A stretch of DNA of 64,000 nucleotides from Nitrososphaeraceae archaeon (lineage in GTDB: Archaea; Thermoproteota; Nitrososphaeria; Nitrososphaerales; Nitrososphaeraceae). Location: assembly GCA_021325295.1 (NCBI GenBank), contig JAJPHM010000060.1, positions 1-64,000 of the forward strand. The letters are read 5' to 3'. Positions 33,971 through 42,927 of this stretch are shown piece by piece. The position numbers and the translations under genes are program-made. Under the pieces are notes generated by a model, which saw only the letters and a program-made list of their open reading frames with translations, made no database searches and was not told the origin of the DNA. How positions within the stretch are numbered: the first letter of the stretch is position 1; every line of letters starts with the position of its first letter.

Positions 33971-34149
33971 AAAACTGAGTTTAAATAAATATGTTTTGGG
34001 ACGCTTGGGGACTTTTTATATTGTTATCAGCTGAATTTGGTTAGGTTGCCCATCACAATTATTTGCGGATCTCCGTCTGACGAACCAAATCAAGGCGGGA
34101 AAGTTGCTACAGATAGTAATATTTTAAACTTGAAAGGCATTCTACGCCA

Positions 34150-34497
34150 TCAACTCTTGACCACCAAGAAAAGTGTAATTGAATAAAATCTTCCCTTGTA
34201 TTGAACATCTGAAAAATATGATATTGATCTGGTGTCCTTTGTCACACGGCTAAAAAGGCCTAAATTTCTTAGACGCTCTATCTGATCTAGTTCCACCTTG
34301 CATGAATACTCCCATATCTGAAGGTCATTAGCCTGTTTATGCCGCATTGTCGAACTTGTTCTTTCTGCAACTTCAAGAGCAGAAGAAAGCGCAGGAACTT
34401 CCCTCAAAATATCCTGAACATCAGCTAAAATTTCAGATCCAGGTTGTGATGGTCTAACTTCAAGCCATGCTGCCTCAAAGTCTTCCACCTGTGGCAT
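34150..34497 (-). CDS. Hypothetical protein, 115 aa
   Basis: Not recognised. ATG 34497. The first 60 residues are helical (EILADVQDILREVPALSSAL), followed by a segment resembling a winged helix (SCKVELDQIERLRNLGLF) and a beta-hairpin end (YKGRFYSITLFLVVKS). It could be a small transcription regulator; no Cys or membrane segment. Sits upstream of the ribosomal pair, same strand, with an independent promoter region. Confidence 0.5.
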   Translation of the reverse strand: MPQVEDFEAAWLEVRPSQPGSEILADVQDILREVPALSSALEVAERTSSTMRHKQANDLQIWEYSCKVELDQIERLRNLGLFSRVTKDTRSISYFSDVQYKGRFYSITLFLVVKS

Positions 34498-34849
34498 ACT
34501 ACATCAACAGGAAAAAAATGTATTGATTGGACCAACTACACATAGAAGAATAGAAAATTCTATTGGTATTCTGAAGGATTACAGATCATCTGTCTGGACT
34601 GTATGATAATACAATAGAAGGGCAATTAATTTTCTTTCCTTTTTGATGGTCGTACATAAATAACGTTTAATTGCCAACCAAACGTTTCACTATATAAATG
34701 AGTTTAGTTTTTATCACCATATCTTGTTTACATGCTGGGGCCGATTTAACTTGCCATTGATTTTACCCCAAACACAAGGCAGTATTATGATTAGTTTTTA
34801 TTCAAGCTATTGTTAGCGGCTAACGTCTAGACAGTAGTGAAAAACCGAA
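34498..34849. other. Intergenic region with a promoter for the KaiC-like gene
   Basis: 352 bases. A clear TATATAAAT box lies at 34691-34699, 150 bases before the ATG, so a leader is possible. AACGTTT occurs twice (34662-34668 and 34681-34687), just before it, and GGCAATTA (34621) is inverted as TAATTGCC (34668); these may be regulator sites. Confidence 0.45.
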
Positions 34850-36322
34850 ATGGCAGAAGACAATGTTCAATCCCAGAAAAACCCAGGTAACATTGAATAT
34901 ATGCCGGATGAACTTGCCAGATTTGTCCAACGTGAAACTTATTCTTTGCTTATCAAAGGATTTGCAGGAACAGGCAAGACAACACTTGCATTGACCATCC
35001 TCAAGGCTCTTGGCATAAAGAGCAATTTTTTCTATATTTCAACCAGAATCTCACCTAAGCAACTCTTTCAATATTATTCTTGGCTGCCAGAATTTGTTGA
35101 GCAACCCAACAATGCAGGACCGGGTGAAATGGTGGAAAGTGGAACAGGTCTTTCAAGCTTTGAAGATGCAAGGCTAGACGAGCCAGAATCTCTCTTTGAG
35201 AGAATTACAAACCAATTGATGGATGTCAAGTCTCCTGTCATCATTATTGATAGTTGGGATGCAATCGCCTCTTTCATGGACAAGGAAGCCAGATTAAATA
35301 ATGAGAGGGTGTTGCAAACTTGGAGAGAAAGGGCAGGCGCAAAGCTGATCTTTATCGGTGAACACCCAGATGACACAACTTTGGATTTTCTTGTTGATGG
35401 GATAGTCGAATTAAAGCAAAATTACTATGATAGCATACGCATCAGAGAGGCTTTTCTCCTAAAGCTGCGAGGTGTCATAATAAACAGGCCATCATACATT
35501 TATTCTCTTGATAATAGCATATTCAAAAGCTATAATCCGTTCAACCCAATGGAAGTCATGCCAGACTTTATGCAGAGTTCTGCAGATGCCAAAAAGAATA
35601 GAGAACTAGAAAAGACCTACTCGCAGCAACCGTCGCACCAGACACCAAGTTACTCCGACCTTGATAGAATGCTAGGAGGCTTTCCCAAAAGAGGAATAAT
35701 ATTGATAGAGCTTGACCAGCATGTAAATACGCGTGTTGGAATGGCTCTTCTTGGCAGGCTAATGTCAGGCTTTATTGCTCAAGACAGCCCTATCCTTTTT
35801 CATCCCTTTGACGGGACTGATCCTGATTCAGCAATGAGCTATATTGACCCATTCCTTTCCTTATTGCCCAAAAAGAAGCTCTTCAAAATAATCTGGCCTG
35901 ATAGCATGCAAGCTATAAGATCGGAATATGTTCAGATTCTAAAGACGAAAGGCGCGGCTAAAAAAGTAGAGCAACTTCAGTCCATCATGCTGCAGATGAG
36001 AAAAAGTAGATCGGGCAAGCCATTTGTCAATATAATGGGCACAGATATTGTACAGAATCTTTATGACGACAAGGCTATAAGAGGCAACATAGGGTCCTTC
36101 CTTTCTACTGTCAGAACAATGGCTGACCTTTCAGTGATCGTAACAAGGCACTCACATCCATTTCTTGAATACCTCGCTGAGCTTTCTGACATCCACATCA
36201 AACTATTGATGATGAACGGAACACTATTTTTGCAATCAATTATCCCGTGGTCTAACCTGTATGCAGTTACATTTCTAAAATCAGGTAAGACAATTGATAT
36301 TAGGCTAGATCCGATGGTCTAA
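34850..36322 (+). CDS. Tandem KaiC/GvpD-like P-loop ATPase
   Basis: ATG 34850, 490 aa. N-terminal RecA/KaiC-type domain: Walker A in GFAGTGKTTLAL at residues 38-49, Walker B in VIIIDSWDAIA near 140. A second copy of the fold begins near residue 265 with DRMLGGFPKRGIILIELDQH but lacks the P-loop lysine, so only the first site should hydrolyse ATP. This arrangement occurs in GvpD-like regulators and other archaeal KaiC proteins; a signalling or regulatory ATPase is likely. Two small winged-helix genes follow on the opposite strand. No circadian inference is justified. Confidence 0.75.
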   Translation: MAEDNVQSQKNPGNIEYMPDELARFVQRETYSLLIKGFAGTGKTTLALTILKALGIKSNFFYISTRISPKQLFQYYSWLPEFVEQPNNAGPGEMVESGTGLSSFEDARLDEPESLFERITNQLMDVKSPVIIIDSWDAIASFMDKEARLNNERVLQTWRERAGAKLIFIGEHPDDTTLDFLVDGIVELKQNYYDSIRIREAFLLKLRGVIINRPSYIYSLDNSIFKSYNPFNPMEVMPDFMQSSADAKKNRELEKTYSQQPSHQTPSYSDLDRMLGGFPKRGIILIELDQHVNTRVGMALLGRLMSGFIAQDSPILFHPFDGTDPDSAMSYIDPFLSLLPKKKLFKIIWPDSMQAIRSEYVQILKTKGAAKKVEQLQSIMLQMRKSRSGKPFVNIMGTDIVQNLYDDKAIRGNIGSFLSTVRTMADLSVIVTRHSHPFLEYLAELSDIHIKLLMMNGTLFLQSIIPWSNLYAVTFLKSGKTIDIRLDPMV

Positions 36323-36447
36323 CCAATATATCATCGCACCGTGTGGCTGGTTTTTGCATAGCAGGTATGCACAGGATACTCGCATCGTAACGGCACAACC
36401 TTCCGGTCAGTCCTTATTCGCATAATTTCTGCAATCTAGTCGTAACA

Positions 36448-36744
36448 TCATGTGCTCAAATGATAGTACTCGTCAGCAATGTTTTCTTCAATTCCTACCG
36501 GCAATAGTTCTTTCATCTGATCGTAGTATGACAGGAATTTGTTGCCCTTTTGCGTTATCCTATAGACCATCTTATTGCCATTGCTGGCTTCTTGAATCAG
36601 GTTACTTTTGATCAATGAATCGAGATAGAGCTTGCATTGATCATTGCTCAGCATGGCCTTGTACATTATCTTTGTCCTTGTTTCTTCTCTTCCAACTGAC
36701 TTGAGGATTGCAGCGATAACTTCGTAACGGCTCCGGTTCTTCAT
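36448..36744 (-). CDS. Small winged-helix (HTH_45-type) regulator, 98 aa
   Basis: ATG 36744. Seen: YEVIAAILKSVGREETRTKI then MYKAMLSNDQCKLYLDSLIK, the helix set of archaeal HTH_45 proteins, and a wing around YRITQKGNKFLSYYDQMKEL. No ligand domain. DNA-binding regulator is the family expectation; targets unknown. Another member lies 95 bases upstream, so these are recent or ancient paralogues, but their sequences differ considerably. Confidence 0.75.
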   Translation of the reverse strand: MKNRSRYEVIAAILKSVGREETRTKIMYKAMLSNDQCKLYLDSLIKSNLIQEASNGNKMVYRITQKGNKFLSYYDQMKELLPVGIEENIADEYYHLST

Positions 36745-36838
36745 TTAGGCAACGATAGAGTAAAACAAACATGCGATTTAATATGATTGGAACTATCAGA
36801 TAGAAATATTGTATACCAATTACTGTATCGTGATTATA

Positions 36839-37141
36839 TTATGTTATTGACTGCGGGGGAGGCCTTGTAAACAGCTCCGCAAGCTGCTTGTAACGGGTGA
36901 TGAATTTTTTGCCAAGTTCACTTGTCTTGTAGATGGATCGCTTGGAATTCGGGCGCTCTTGGGTTTTTTCCAGCATTCCGCTGTCCAGGAGGAAATCCAG
37001 ATATTCATTTATCTGCTTTGAATTTAGGTTGCAGCGGTACATAACATGGGTCTTTCTTGCTCCATTTTCACACATCACTAGTATAAACTCTATAATTTCA
37101 AGCCAACCCCTATTACTCCATCCTGTTGCGTTGAGAGGCAA
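36839..37141 (-). CDS. Small winged-helix (HTH_45-type) regulator, 100 aa
   Basis: ATG 37141. Seen: WLEIIEFILVMCENGARKTH then VMYRCNLNSKQINEYLDFLL and a wing with SIYKTSELGKKFITRYKQLA, the same order as its neighbour, with the MYR/MYK start of helix 2 in common. The C terminus ends FTRPPPQSIT. It lies 85 bases from the BshC-like gene on the same strand. Possible local regulator of the adjacent clusters (inference). Confidence 0.75.
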   Translation of the reverse strand: MPLNATGWSNRGWLEIIEFILVMCENGARKTHVMYRCNLNSKQINEYLDFLLDSGMLEKTQERPNSKRSIYKTSELGKKFITRYKQLAELFTRPPPQSIT

Positions 37142-37226
37142 TTAACTGACTAACCCAACACCAATCACGTGTCATCGCTAATAATACTAAACATACTTTT
37201 TATGCCAAAAAGAACATAGAAGATTT

Positions 37227-38882
37227 CTAGGTTAATGGCAAGTCAAATAATACAGGCAGTGCCAAGTTATCCTTTTGCAACAGATGCGTGCGCCACCTTT
37301 TCTCTGTTTCTGAGACTCCAAAGTTAACCAAATAGTCTATGAAGCATGGTGAAAGGTTGACAGCATTGCGCACTTTTTCTGCCAACTTGATCATCTTTCT
37401 TAATAGGCGCTGCTCTTCTTTTAAGGCAAAAAGTTGTTCTAGAACAGGATCCATCGGCTCACCTGAGCTATTTTTGCGCGACCTTTCTGCTATGAGTGGT
37501 CGGATCCTATTTTCATACTCTTCATTTCTCTGATAAAGTCTTTGTAAGAATGGATCGATATCTTCCTGAATCCCATGCATGGCAGCCAGGGCGTCGGCTT
37601 GACCAATTCCACAATAAATGTCCCTTGATGGCCAGATAGCTATCTGCGGAAGGTCGATTGAAAGCTTTTTTGCAATAAAAGCCATGTCCATCAGGTAGCC
37701 TATCCCGCCTGTTCCTGAAGCATAGCATGCGATTTGCAGGTCCCTTGAAAGAAGCAGAGGAATTGGGATGGCCCTCGGTGAGAGCCTGTTGATATCTGCA
37801 GAAAGGTCAGGATTAGAGTGTGACGAGAGTAAGACCTCCAGATCCCTTTTACATGACATACATTGCCCAGCAAGCATAGGCCTCGGGTTCTTGTAGAGCC
37901 TGACTGGAGCCTTGCTTCCGCATGTGCAATGAAGCCACAGTGGAGAATAAGCGTGTGAAGAGAAGCTTACACCGGTATCTATACCATGGCGCATAAATGC
38001 AATCTCGGCATTTTTCAGGGTCTCTGAATACTTGTCAGAATTGGAGACAAGGAATTCATAGCCGCTCTTAAAAGCAGCCGAGATCTCTGACAACCTGACA
38101 AATAGTGTATCATATTCCCAAGCACTGTTCACAACTCTTGACATAATGAATGAATTGAAATCGGCATAAGATTTTGCTCGGGAAAGAGCGGCTTCGACTT
38201 CAGGCCAGAACCTATCAAGGTTTGCCATGGCTGATTCTCTACTCAAGTTGCCTGATGCCGATAACTTTTTGATCCAAGATCGGATCTGTTTTTTCCAGTT
38301 TTCAACTATTGTTCGACCCGGTGGCGGTACGGCATGTACCATCTGCCATTTTTGAGAGCTGGGAACTGGGAACCTTAGGTCCAGAATGCCTGATGAATGC
38401 TGGATGCTTGGTAGCTGGGCGAGTCTTACCCATACTTCATCAATAAAGTCATGATCCACTATCAGAAATATATTAACAATGGATTTCTCAGGACTAGCTT
38501 TATTCACTGACCTTTTGAGCGTTTCAAGCAATACGATTTTTTTGAATACCCCACTGTATGCAAATAGATTAGGTTGATGAGTTGAGACAAGCAATAGTGT
38601 GTTTGGATCGCATAGTTTTTGTGCACTCTGTTCTACTCCGCTGGTCAGCGTGCCTGCGTCTTTATGAAATTTGAGCGCAAAAGAATTTAGAATTGACCTA
38701 TTGTACATTATACTTTTATTTGCAGGCCTATTGAGACCCTCCAAATAAGTTGCAAGGTCACTGAATCTTCCAGGTACTGCTGATATAAACGAGGATAGCA
38801 GAGGATCGTTGATGCGCTCGAACTTTGCGAAAAGTGATCTGACCGTCGGTATCTCATCGACTATGGCTTTTGGGTTCTCCAT
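37227..38882 (-). CDS. BshC-like protein (putative cysteine-adding ligase) with a zinc-ribbon insert
   Basis: 551 aa from ATG 38882 (the frame continues to 39008 inside the upstream gene). BshC adds cysteine to glucosaminyl-malate in bacillithiol synthesis. Similar features here: LLVSTHQPNLFAYSGVFKKI near residue 95, like the TGQQxGLF...K region, and FLIVDHDFIDEVW, like the EDHDFDEV motif; a C-terminal coiled coil near residues 465-530 is also typical. Unusual is a CTCG ... GQCMSCKR Cys4 cluster near residues 330-360, a zinc-ribbon insert. Overall identity must be low, so the substrate is open. 28 bases after the LmbE-like gene, same strand. Confidence 0.65.
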   Translation of the reverse strand: MENPKAIVDEIPTVRSLFAKFERINDPLLSSFISAVPGRFSDLATYLEGLNRPANKSIMYNRSILNSFALKFHKDAGTLTSGVEQSAQKLCDPNTLLLVSTHQPNLFAYSGVFKKIVLLETLKRSVNKASPEKSIVNIFLIVDHDFIDEVWVRLAQLPSIQHSSGILDLRFPVPSSQKWQMVHAVPPPGRTIVENWKKQIRSWIKKLSASGNLSRESAMANLDRFWPEVEAALSRAKSYADFNSFIMSRVVNSAWEYDTLFVRLSEISAAFKSGYEFLVSNSDKYSETLKNAEIAFMRHGIDTGVSFSSHAYSPLWLHCTCGSKAPVRLYKNPRPMLAGQCMSCKRDLEVLLSSHSNPDLSADINRLSPRAIPIPLLLSRDLQIACYASGTGGIGYLMDMAFIAKKLSIDLPQIAIWPSRDIYCGIGQADALAAMHGIQEDIDPFLQRLYQRNEEYENRIRPLIAERSRKNSSGEPMDPVLEQLFALKEEQRLLRKMIKLAEKVRNAVNLSPCFIDYLVNFGVSETEKRWRTHLLQKDNLALPVLFDLPLT

Positions 38883-38910
38883 TCTGCTATCCCCTTTGCT
38901 GTAATTTATT

Positions 38911-39612
38911 CTAGATAAATTCCAGAATTTCTTTTGGTTTAGTCTCTGCAATCTCGTTCTTCGGTATTCTTTCCGTAGGAACTTTCCAAAGCCTAAACTC
39001 CTTTCCAAAGCAAAGCTTTAGCACTTCAAAGGCTTCGACATAATTTATGGAAGTATTTAGCCTGCTTTGCAGCGCCCTATACTCAGCAAGCCCTTTGATG
39101 GCATTTGCCTTCAAGTATAGCTTGCTCTGTTGCGACCAGAATATCTTGATAAGCTCCACTTTTTCGTCTACTACATCAGATATATCATAGTAGACCTGAG
39201 GTTTGAAATCCTTTGTTAATGGAATTTCGTATGACATGATATTTGGTATAAATCTCCCAGCTTCTACTGTACTTGACGCCACTGCCTTATGGTCATGATG
39301 AACATCTCCCAGTGAATGTGTAAGTATGATATCAGGGTCAGCTTTGTTGATGAAGAATTCGATATGGTTGATAAGATCATTTCCAGCTTGCAATTTGGTG
39401 TCGTCAAAGTTATCGATCCATAATGCCTTTGCGCCTATGAATTTTGCAGATTGAGTTAGCTCGTTAGTTCTCTGAGATGGGTCGCCTGATGCAGCCCCCC
39501 GTGTAAGTGTGTACATAAAGATATTGTGGCCTTGCCTGGCTGCTTTGATAAGAAGGCCGCCGCAGCCTAGTTCTATATCATCTGGATGCGCGCCTATTGC
39601 TAAGATGTTCAC
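38911..39612 (-). CDS. PIG-L/LmbE family deacetylase (BshB-like)
   Basis: Zinc hydrolase that removes acetyl groups from GlcNAc-type conjugates (GlcNAc-malate, GlcNAc-inositol, GlcNAc-PI). Seen: ILAIGAHPDDIELGCGG at the N terminus with the AHPDD metal/catalytic motif, RTNELTQSAKFIG near residue 48, and LTHSLGDVHHDHKAV near 95, with the HHDH metal ligand. 233 aa is normal. ATG 39612; it is cotranscribed with the BshC-like gene and divergent from the glycosyltransferase cluster, across about 150 bases. Confidence 0.85.
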   Translation of the reverse strand: MNILAIGAHPDDIELGCGGLLIKAARQGHNIFMYTLTRGAASGDPSQRTNELTQSAKFIGAKALWIDNFDDTKLQAGNDLINHIEFFINKADPDIILTHSLGDVHHDHKAVASSTVEAGRFIPNIMSYEIPLTKDFKPQVYYDISDVVDEKVELIKIFWSQQSKLYLKANAIKGLAEYRALQSRLNTSINYVEAFEVLKLCFGKEFRLWKVPTERIPKNEIAETKPKEILEFI

Positions 39613-39759
39613 GCTATGGAATTTCTCCTGACTTTATTTATTGTTGAACTAATCTTCTTCTATTTGAAATCAATACAAGAAATTCTTTTGTCTATACTCA
39701 TTATAGAACCATAACGTAGAGGATTTTGACTAAACAAGATTACTGTTGCCTTAAGAATT

Positions 39760-40434
39760 ATGGATTGTGGGCTAGAGTTGGAAATGCCAGTGAAAACGTG
39801 GTTGCAAAAACTTACTGACGAATCTAGTTTGTGGTTTAACGCAATCAAGGCAGAAGATGACGGCGACCCTGTCAAGGCTGCAGAATATTATCTGATGGAT
39901 GCAAAGCAGTGTCTGAAAGAACAAGCCATCACTAGGGCAGCGCTCAGTTGCTCCTGTGCAGCCAATTGCATGGTGAAAACGTCGAATTCTTCTGAAGCCA
40001 TGAAACTTTATCATGCGGCGGGTGAGATGTACAGGGAAAATGCTGAGAAGACAATGGGCAACTCGATAAGGGAAGCTCTATGGTCTCTTCAGGAAGCATA
40101 TGAAAACTTTGTACTCTCGGAAGATAACGATTCGGCCCAAAATATGCATGACAGATACGTCTCTCTTGCGACAAGAATAAGTCCGTTTTTTGGAGTCGAA
40201 GAGTCGCTCCAGACACTTGGGTTCAAAAGGCTTACGCTAGATCATACAAAGATACTAGCCCAGTCAAAAGCCAAGGCGGTCAAACTTTCTCCGCAATTGC
40301 AGGATCTCATAGAGGAGATTGTGAATCGAAGCCAAGTGCAGTCAAAAAATGAGGTATTTGATCCAAAGAGGATTATGGGTGCCATCAGTGCAGACAGGGG
40401 GAGCAATCTAGATGAAAAGAGCATTGTTAGTTAA
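39760..40434 (+). CDS. Helical-repeat protein (TPR/SNAP-like), first gene of the PelF-like cluster
   Basis: ATG 39760 (or ATG 39784), 224 aa. A run of amphipathic helix pairs: KAAEYYLMDAKQCLKEQAI, RAALSCSCAANCMVK, SSEAMKLYHAAGEMYRENA, IREALWSLQEAYENFVL, as in SNAP/TPR solenoids, followed by a less regular C-terminal 90 residues. No signal peptide. Its last 23 bases overlap the glycosyltransferase start, so it belongs to the cluster; a scaffold role for the synthase is likely but unproven. Confidence 0.65.
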   Translation: MDCGLELEMPVKTWLQKLTDESSLWFNAIKAEDDGDPVKAAEYYLMDAKQCLKEQAITRAALSCSCAANCMVKTSNSSEAMKLYHAAGEMYRENAEKTMGNSIREALWSLQEAYENFVLSEDNDSAQNMHDRYVSLATRISPFFGVEESLQTLGFKRLTLDHTKILAQSKAKAVKLSPQLQDLIEEIVNRSQVQSKNEVFDPKRIMGAISADRGSNLDEKSIVS

Positions 40435-41920
40435 CTGGGACAGCTATCCTAACGTCACTATAGGTGGCGTCTATTCATGGGAAAAGACCTTGGTCGAGAG
40501 CATGTCAGATTACAAGTTCATAATCGTAAACCTCCTCTCCAACCCAAATGTCAATGGCAGATTTACAGTACCGGCAAACGTATCCCAAGTAATAGATATG
40601 CCATTATTTGGATCGCACAGATACGAGGAATTCTATAACGAAAAAAAACCACTAATCTCGAAAATAATGCGTACAACTGACAAGGTAATCAAAGAAGAAT
40701 TCATGCCAGTGTTTGAAAAGTTCCTAAGTAGCGTGACATCAGACAATTGTGAGCCAACCAAGCTTGCAGAGATTGTTTTTGATCTGCATGCATTTTTCAC
40801 AAAGTATGACTCAAGAAAGTGCATGGAGCATCCACTGGCCTGGGAAGTGTTTTTGGAGCAGATCAGATCTGATCAGCTATACAAGGAAATGACTCTAAGA
40901 GAGACTCTGACTGCATTTCAGATAATTCAAAGGAATATGCAGATACTTTCACTCAATATTCCTGAGGTGGATATAGTCCACTGCTCGTTAGCTTGGTTCC
41001 CAGCAATGATAGCCATCTTTACCAAAATTGCAAACGACTGCCCGATGATTGTCACAGAACACGGAGTTGCTTTCAGAGAGCTGCTACTTTACTATAATGC
41101 ATACCTACGCGATGAGCCTTCAAATATTTTTTGGAAGTTCTTCTCACGAAACATAGTAGGAACAATATATTCAATGGCAGACATTATCGCCCCTGTCTGC
41201 TATGCAAATGCAAAGTGGGAAGAGAACCTCGGAGTCAACCCGGCAAAGATTAGGGTAATATACAATGGGATTGATACAAATAAATTCAAACCTATCGAAA
41301 TACCAGATGATGCCAAAGAGCAGCGTCCAACTGTGGCATGCATTGGTAGAGTAGATGTTTTCAAAGATATCGTAAATCTGATCCAATCGATAAAGTATGC
41401 CAAAGAGCAGGTCCCAGATGTCCAGTGTCTGATATATGGCTCGTCAACTGATCTTGATTATTCAATCAGATGCATAAATGCCGTCAAGGACCTTGACCTG
41501 CAGGATAATGTTAGGTTTGTTGGCAAGGTCAAAGACCCTGAAAGAGCATACAATGCTGCAGATGTAGTTGTAGTGAGCAGTATCACAGAGGGATTTCCTT
41601 TTGCCGTAATAGAGGCCATGGCATGTGGAAAGGCAGTTGTAGCAACAGATGTGGGCGGAATCAGAGAAGCTCTAGAAGGATGCGGACTCCTTGTCAGGAG
41701 CAGCCACCCTCGAGAGCTTGCGGGAGCAATAGTGCGGTTGCTGAGAGACAAAGACCTGAGAGAAAGGCTCGGTCAATCTGCCATAAGACGGGCAAATGAA
41801 GGCTTCACACTTGACAGATCATTGAATCAATATAGAGAACAGTACGATGAGCTGATTGCGAGGTACAGAGAAAGGAAAACTGCAGGTGTTGAACTGCATA
41901 GGGAGGCGGTCGCAAGTTGA
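40412..41920 (+). CDS. PelF-like GT4 glycosyltransferase
   Basis: 502 aa, close to the usual PelF length. N-terminal domain opens NVTIGGVYSWEKTLVESM, matching the GGVxSW start of the PelF/DUF3492 type. HGVAFRELLL is in the linker, and the C-terminal GT4 half has IYNGIDTNKFKP, ACIGRVDVFKDIVNLI, and the EX7E-type EGFPFAVIEAMACGKAVVA near residue 395 that binds the sugar nucleotide. PelF is the cytosolic transferase of Pel exopolysaccharide. ATG 40412; overlaps both neighbours (23 and 4 bases). A BshA role is the alternative, but BshA is about 120 residues shorter. Confidence 0.82.
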   Translation: MKRALLVNWDSYPNVTIGGVYSWEKTLVESMSDYKFIIVNLLSNPNVNGRFTVPANVSQVIDMPLFGSHRYEEFYNEKKPLISKIMRTTDKVIKEEFMPVFEKFLSSVTSDNCEPTKLAEIVFDLHAFFTKYDSRKCMEHPLAWEVFLEQIRSDQLYKEMTLRETLTAFQIIQRNMQILSLNIPEVDIVHCSLAWFPAMIAIFTKIANDCPMIVTEHGVAFRELLLYYNAYLRDEPSNIFWKFFSRNIVGTIYSMADIIAPVCYANAKWEENLGVNPAKIRVIYNGIDTNKFKPIEIPDDAKEQRPTVACIGRVDVFKDIVNLIQSIKYAKEQVPDVQCLIYGSSTDLDYSIRCINAVKDLDLQDNVRFVGKVKDPERAYNAADVVVVSSITEGFPFAVIEAMACGKAVVATDVGGIREALEGCGLLVRSSHPRELAGAIVRLLRDKDLRERLGQSAIRRANEGFTLDRSLNQYREQYDELIARYRERKTAGVELHREAVAS

Positions 41921-42924
41921 AAAAAGCATGCAAGGCACTTGTCACAGGGGGCGCCGGTTTCATAGGGAGCCACATAGTTGATGAGCTGATTGCAAGAGGA
42001 ATTGAAACCTATGTCATTGACAACCTGACCACAGGATCAATAGATAACCTTGCCACTCATGAACGCACAAACGACGGTCTACTCCATATTGTAATCGGAG
42101 ACATCGCAGATGTGGACAAGCTTTTGCGAAATGTCGAGGGCATAGATGTCGTATTCCATGAGGCAGCCATAGCAAGTGTGCCAAGATCAGTCAGCCACCC
42201 GATCCAGGTTCATGATGTCAACGTAAACGCCACCCTTCAACTCATGAATTATTGTGTCAAGAAGGGTGTAAGAAGGATGGTTTTTGCGTCTTCTGCAGCA
42301 GTATATGGCATAATTCATGGATGCCAAGCGTCAGAAGAGATGCCTTGCAAGCCAAATTCACCATATGGGGCATCAAAGCTAGCAGTAGAGAACTACCTTC
42401 ACTCCTACATGAGCACCTATGGGCTAGAGGCTGTCATGCTCAGGTATTTCAATGTCTATGGTCTGAAACAGAAAAACAGCAACTACAGTGGCGTCATTAC
42501 AATTTTCGTGAACAAGCTGCTTGATAATGAAATTCCAACGATATATGGTGACGGAAGCCAAGTTAGAGACTTTGTACATGTCAGGGATATCGTGCAGGCA
42601 AACATGTTGGCCATGAGTTCTGCTAGTGCTGCAGGCAAGGTATTCAATGTCGCATCTGGAACAAGCACAAGCATACTTGAACTACTAGAGACGATCAAGT
42701 CCATTGTCAAGGAAAAGACTGGAATAAGAAGCGAGAACTTGCCACGGTTTGCACCAGTAAGACCAGGCGACATGAAATTTGGGCTGGCTTCAATTGAAAA
42801 AATCAAAACTGACCTTGGATATTCTCCCAAAGTTAAGCTTAGAGAAGGCATCTCGGAGATCATTGACAAGGCATCTGCAAAGCGATCTGAGGCAGTCCTC
42901 AGAGTCAGAAAGGAGGTGCCCTAG
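41917..42924 (+). CDS. NAD-dependent sugar-nucleotide epimerase/dehydratase (SDR, GalE/PelX-like)
   Basis: TTG 41917 overlaps the previous stop (TTGA). Seen: GGAGFIGSHIVDEL at the N terminus (NAD binding), GDIADVDKLL, and the active-site SSAAVYG ... YGASKLAVENYL (S, YxxxK). 335 aa is normal for extended SDR epimerases acting on UDP-hexoses. In the cluster it can supply the PelF-like enzyme with a C4-epimerised sugar, as PelX does in bacteria; a plain UDP-glucose 4-epimerase is equally compatible. Confidence 0.9.
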   Translation: MKKACKALVTGGAGFIGSHIVDELIARGIETYVIDNLTTGSIDNLATHERTNDGLLHIVIGDIADVDKLLRNVEGIDVVFHEAAIASVPRSVSHPIQVHDVNVNATLQLMNYCVKKGVRRMVFASSAAVYGIIHGCQASEEMPCKPNSPYGASKLAVENYLHSYMSTYGLEAVMLRYFNVYGLKQKNSNYSGVITIFVNKLLDNEIPTIYGDGSQVRDFVHVRDIVQANMLAMSSASAAGKVFNVASGTSTSILELLETIKSIVKEKTGIRSENLPRFAPVRPGDMKFGLASIEKIKTDLGYSPKVKLREGISEIIDKASAKRSEAVLRVRKEVP

Positions 42925-42927
42925 AGA

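Noticed and set aside
40412-41920. Assigning the GT4 gene as bshA
   Set aside because: The N-terminal GGVxSW motif, length of about 500 and linkage to an epimerase and PelG-like gene favour PelF; kept only as an alternative.
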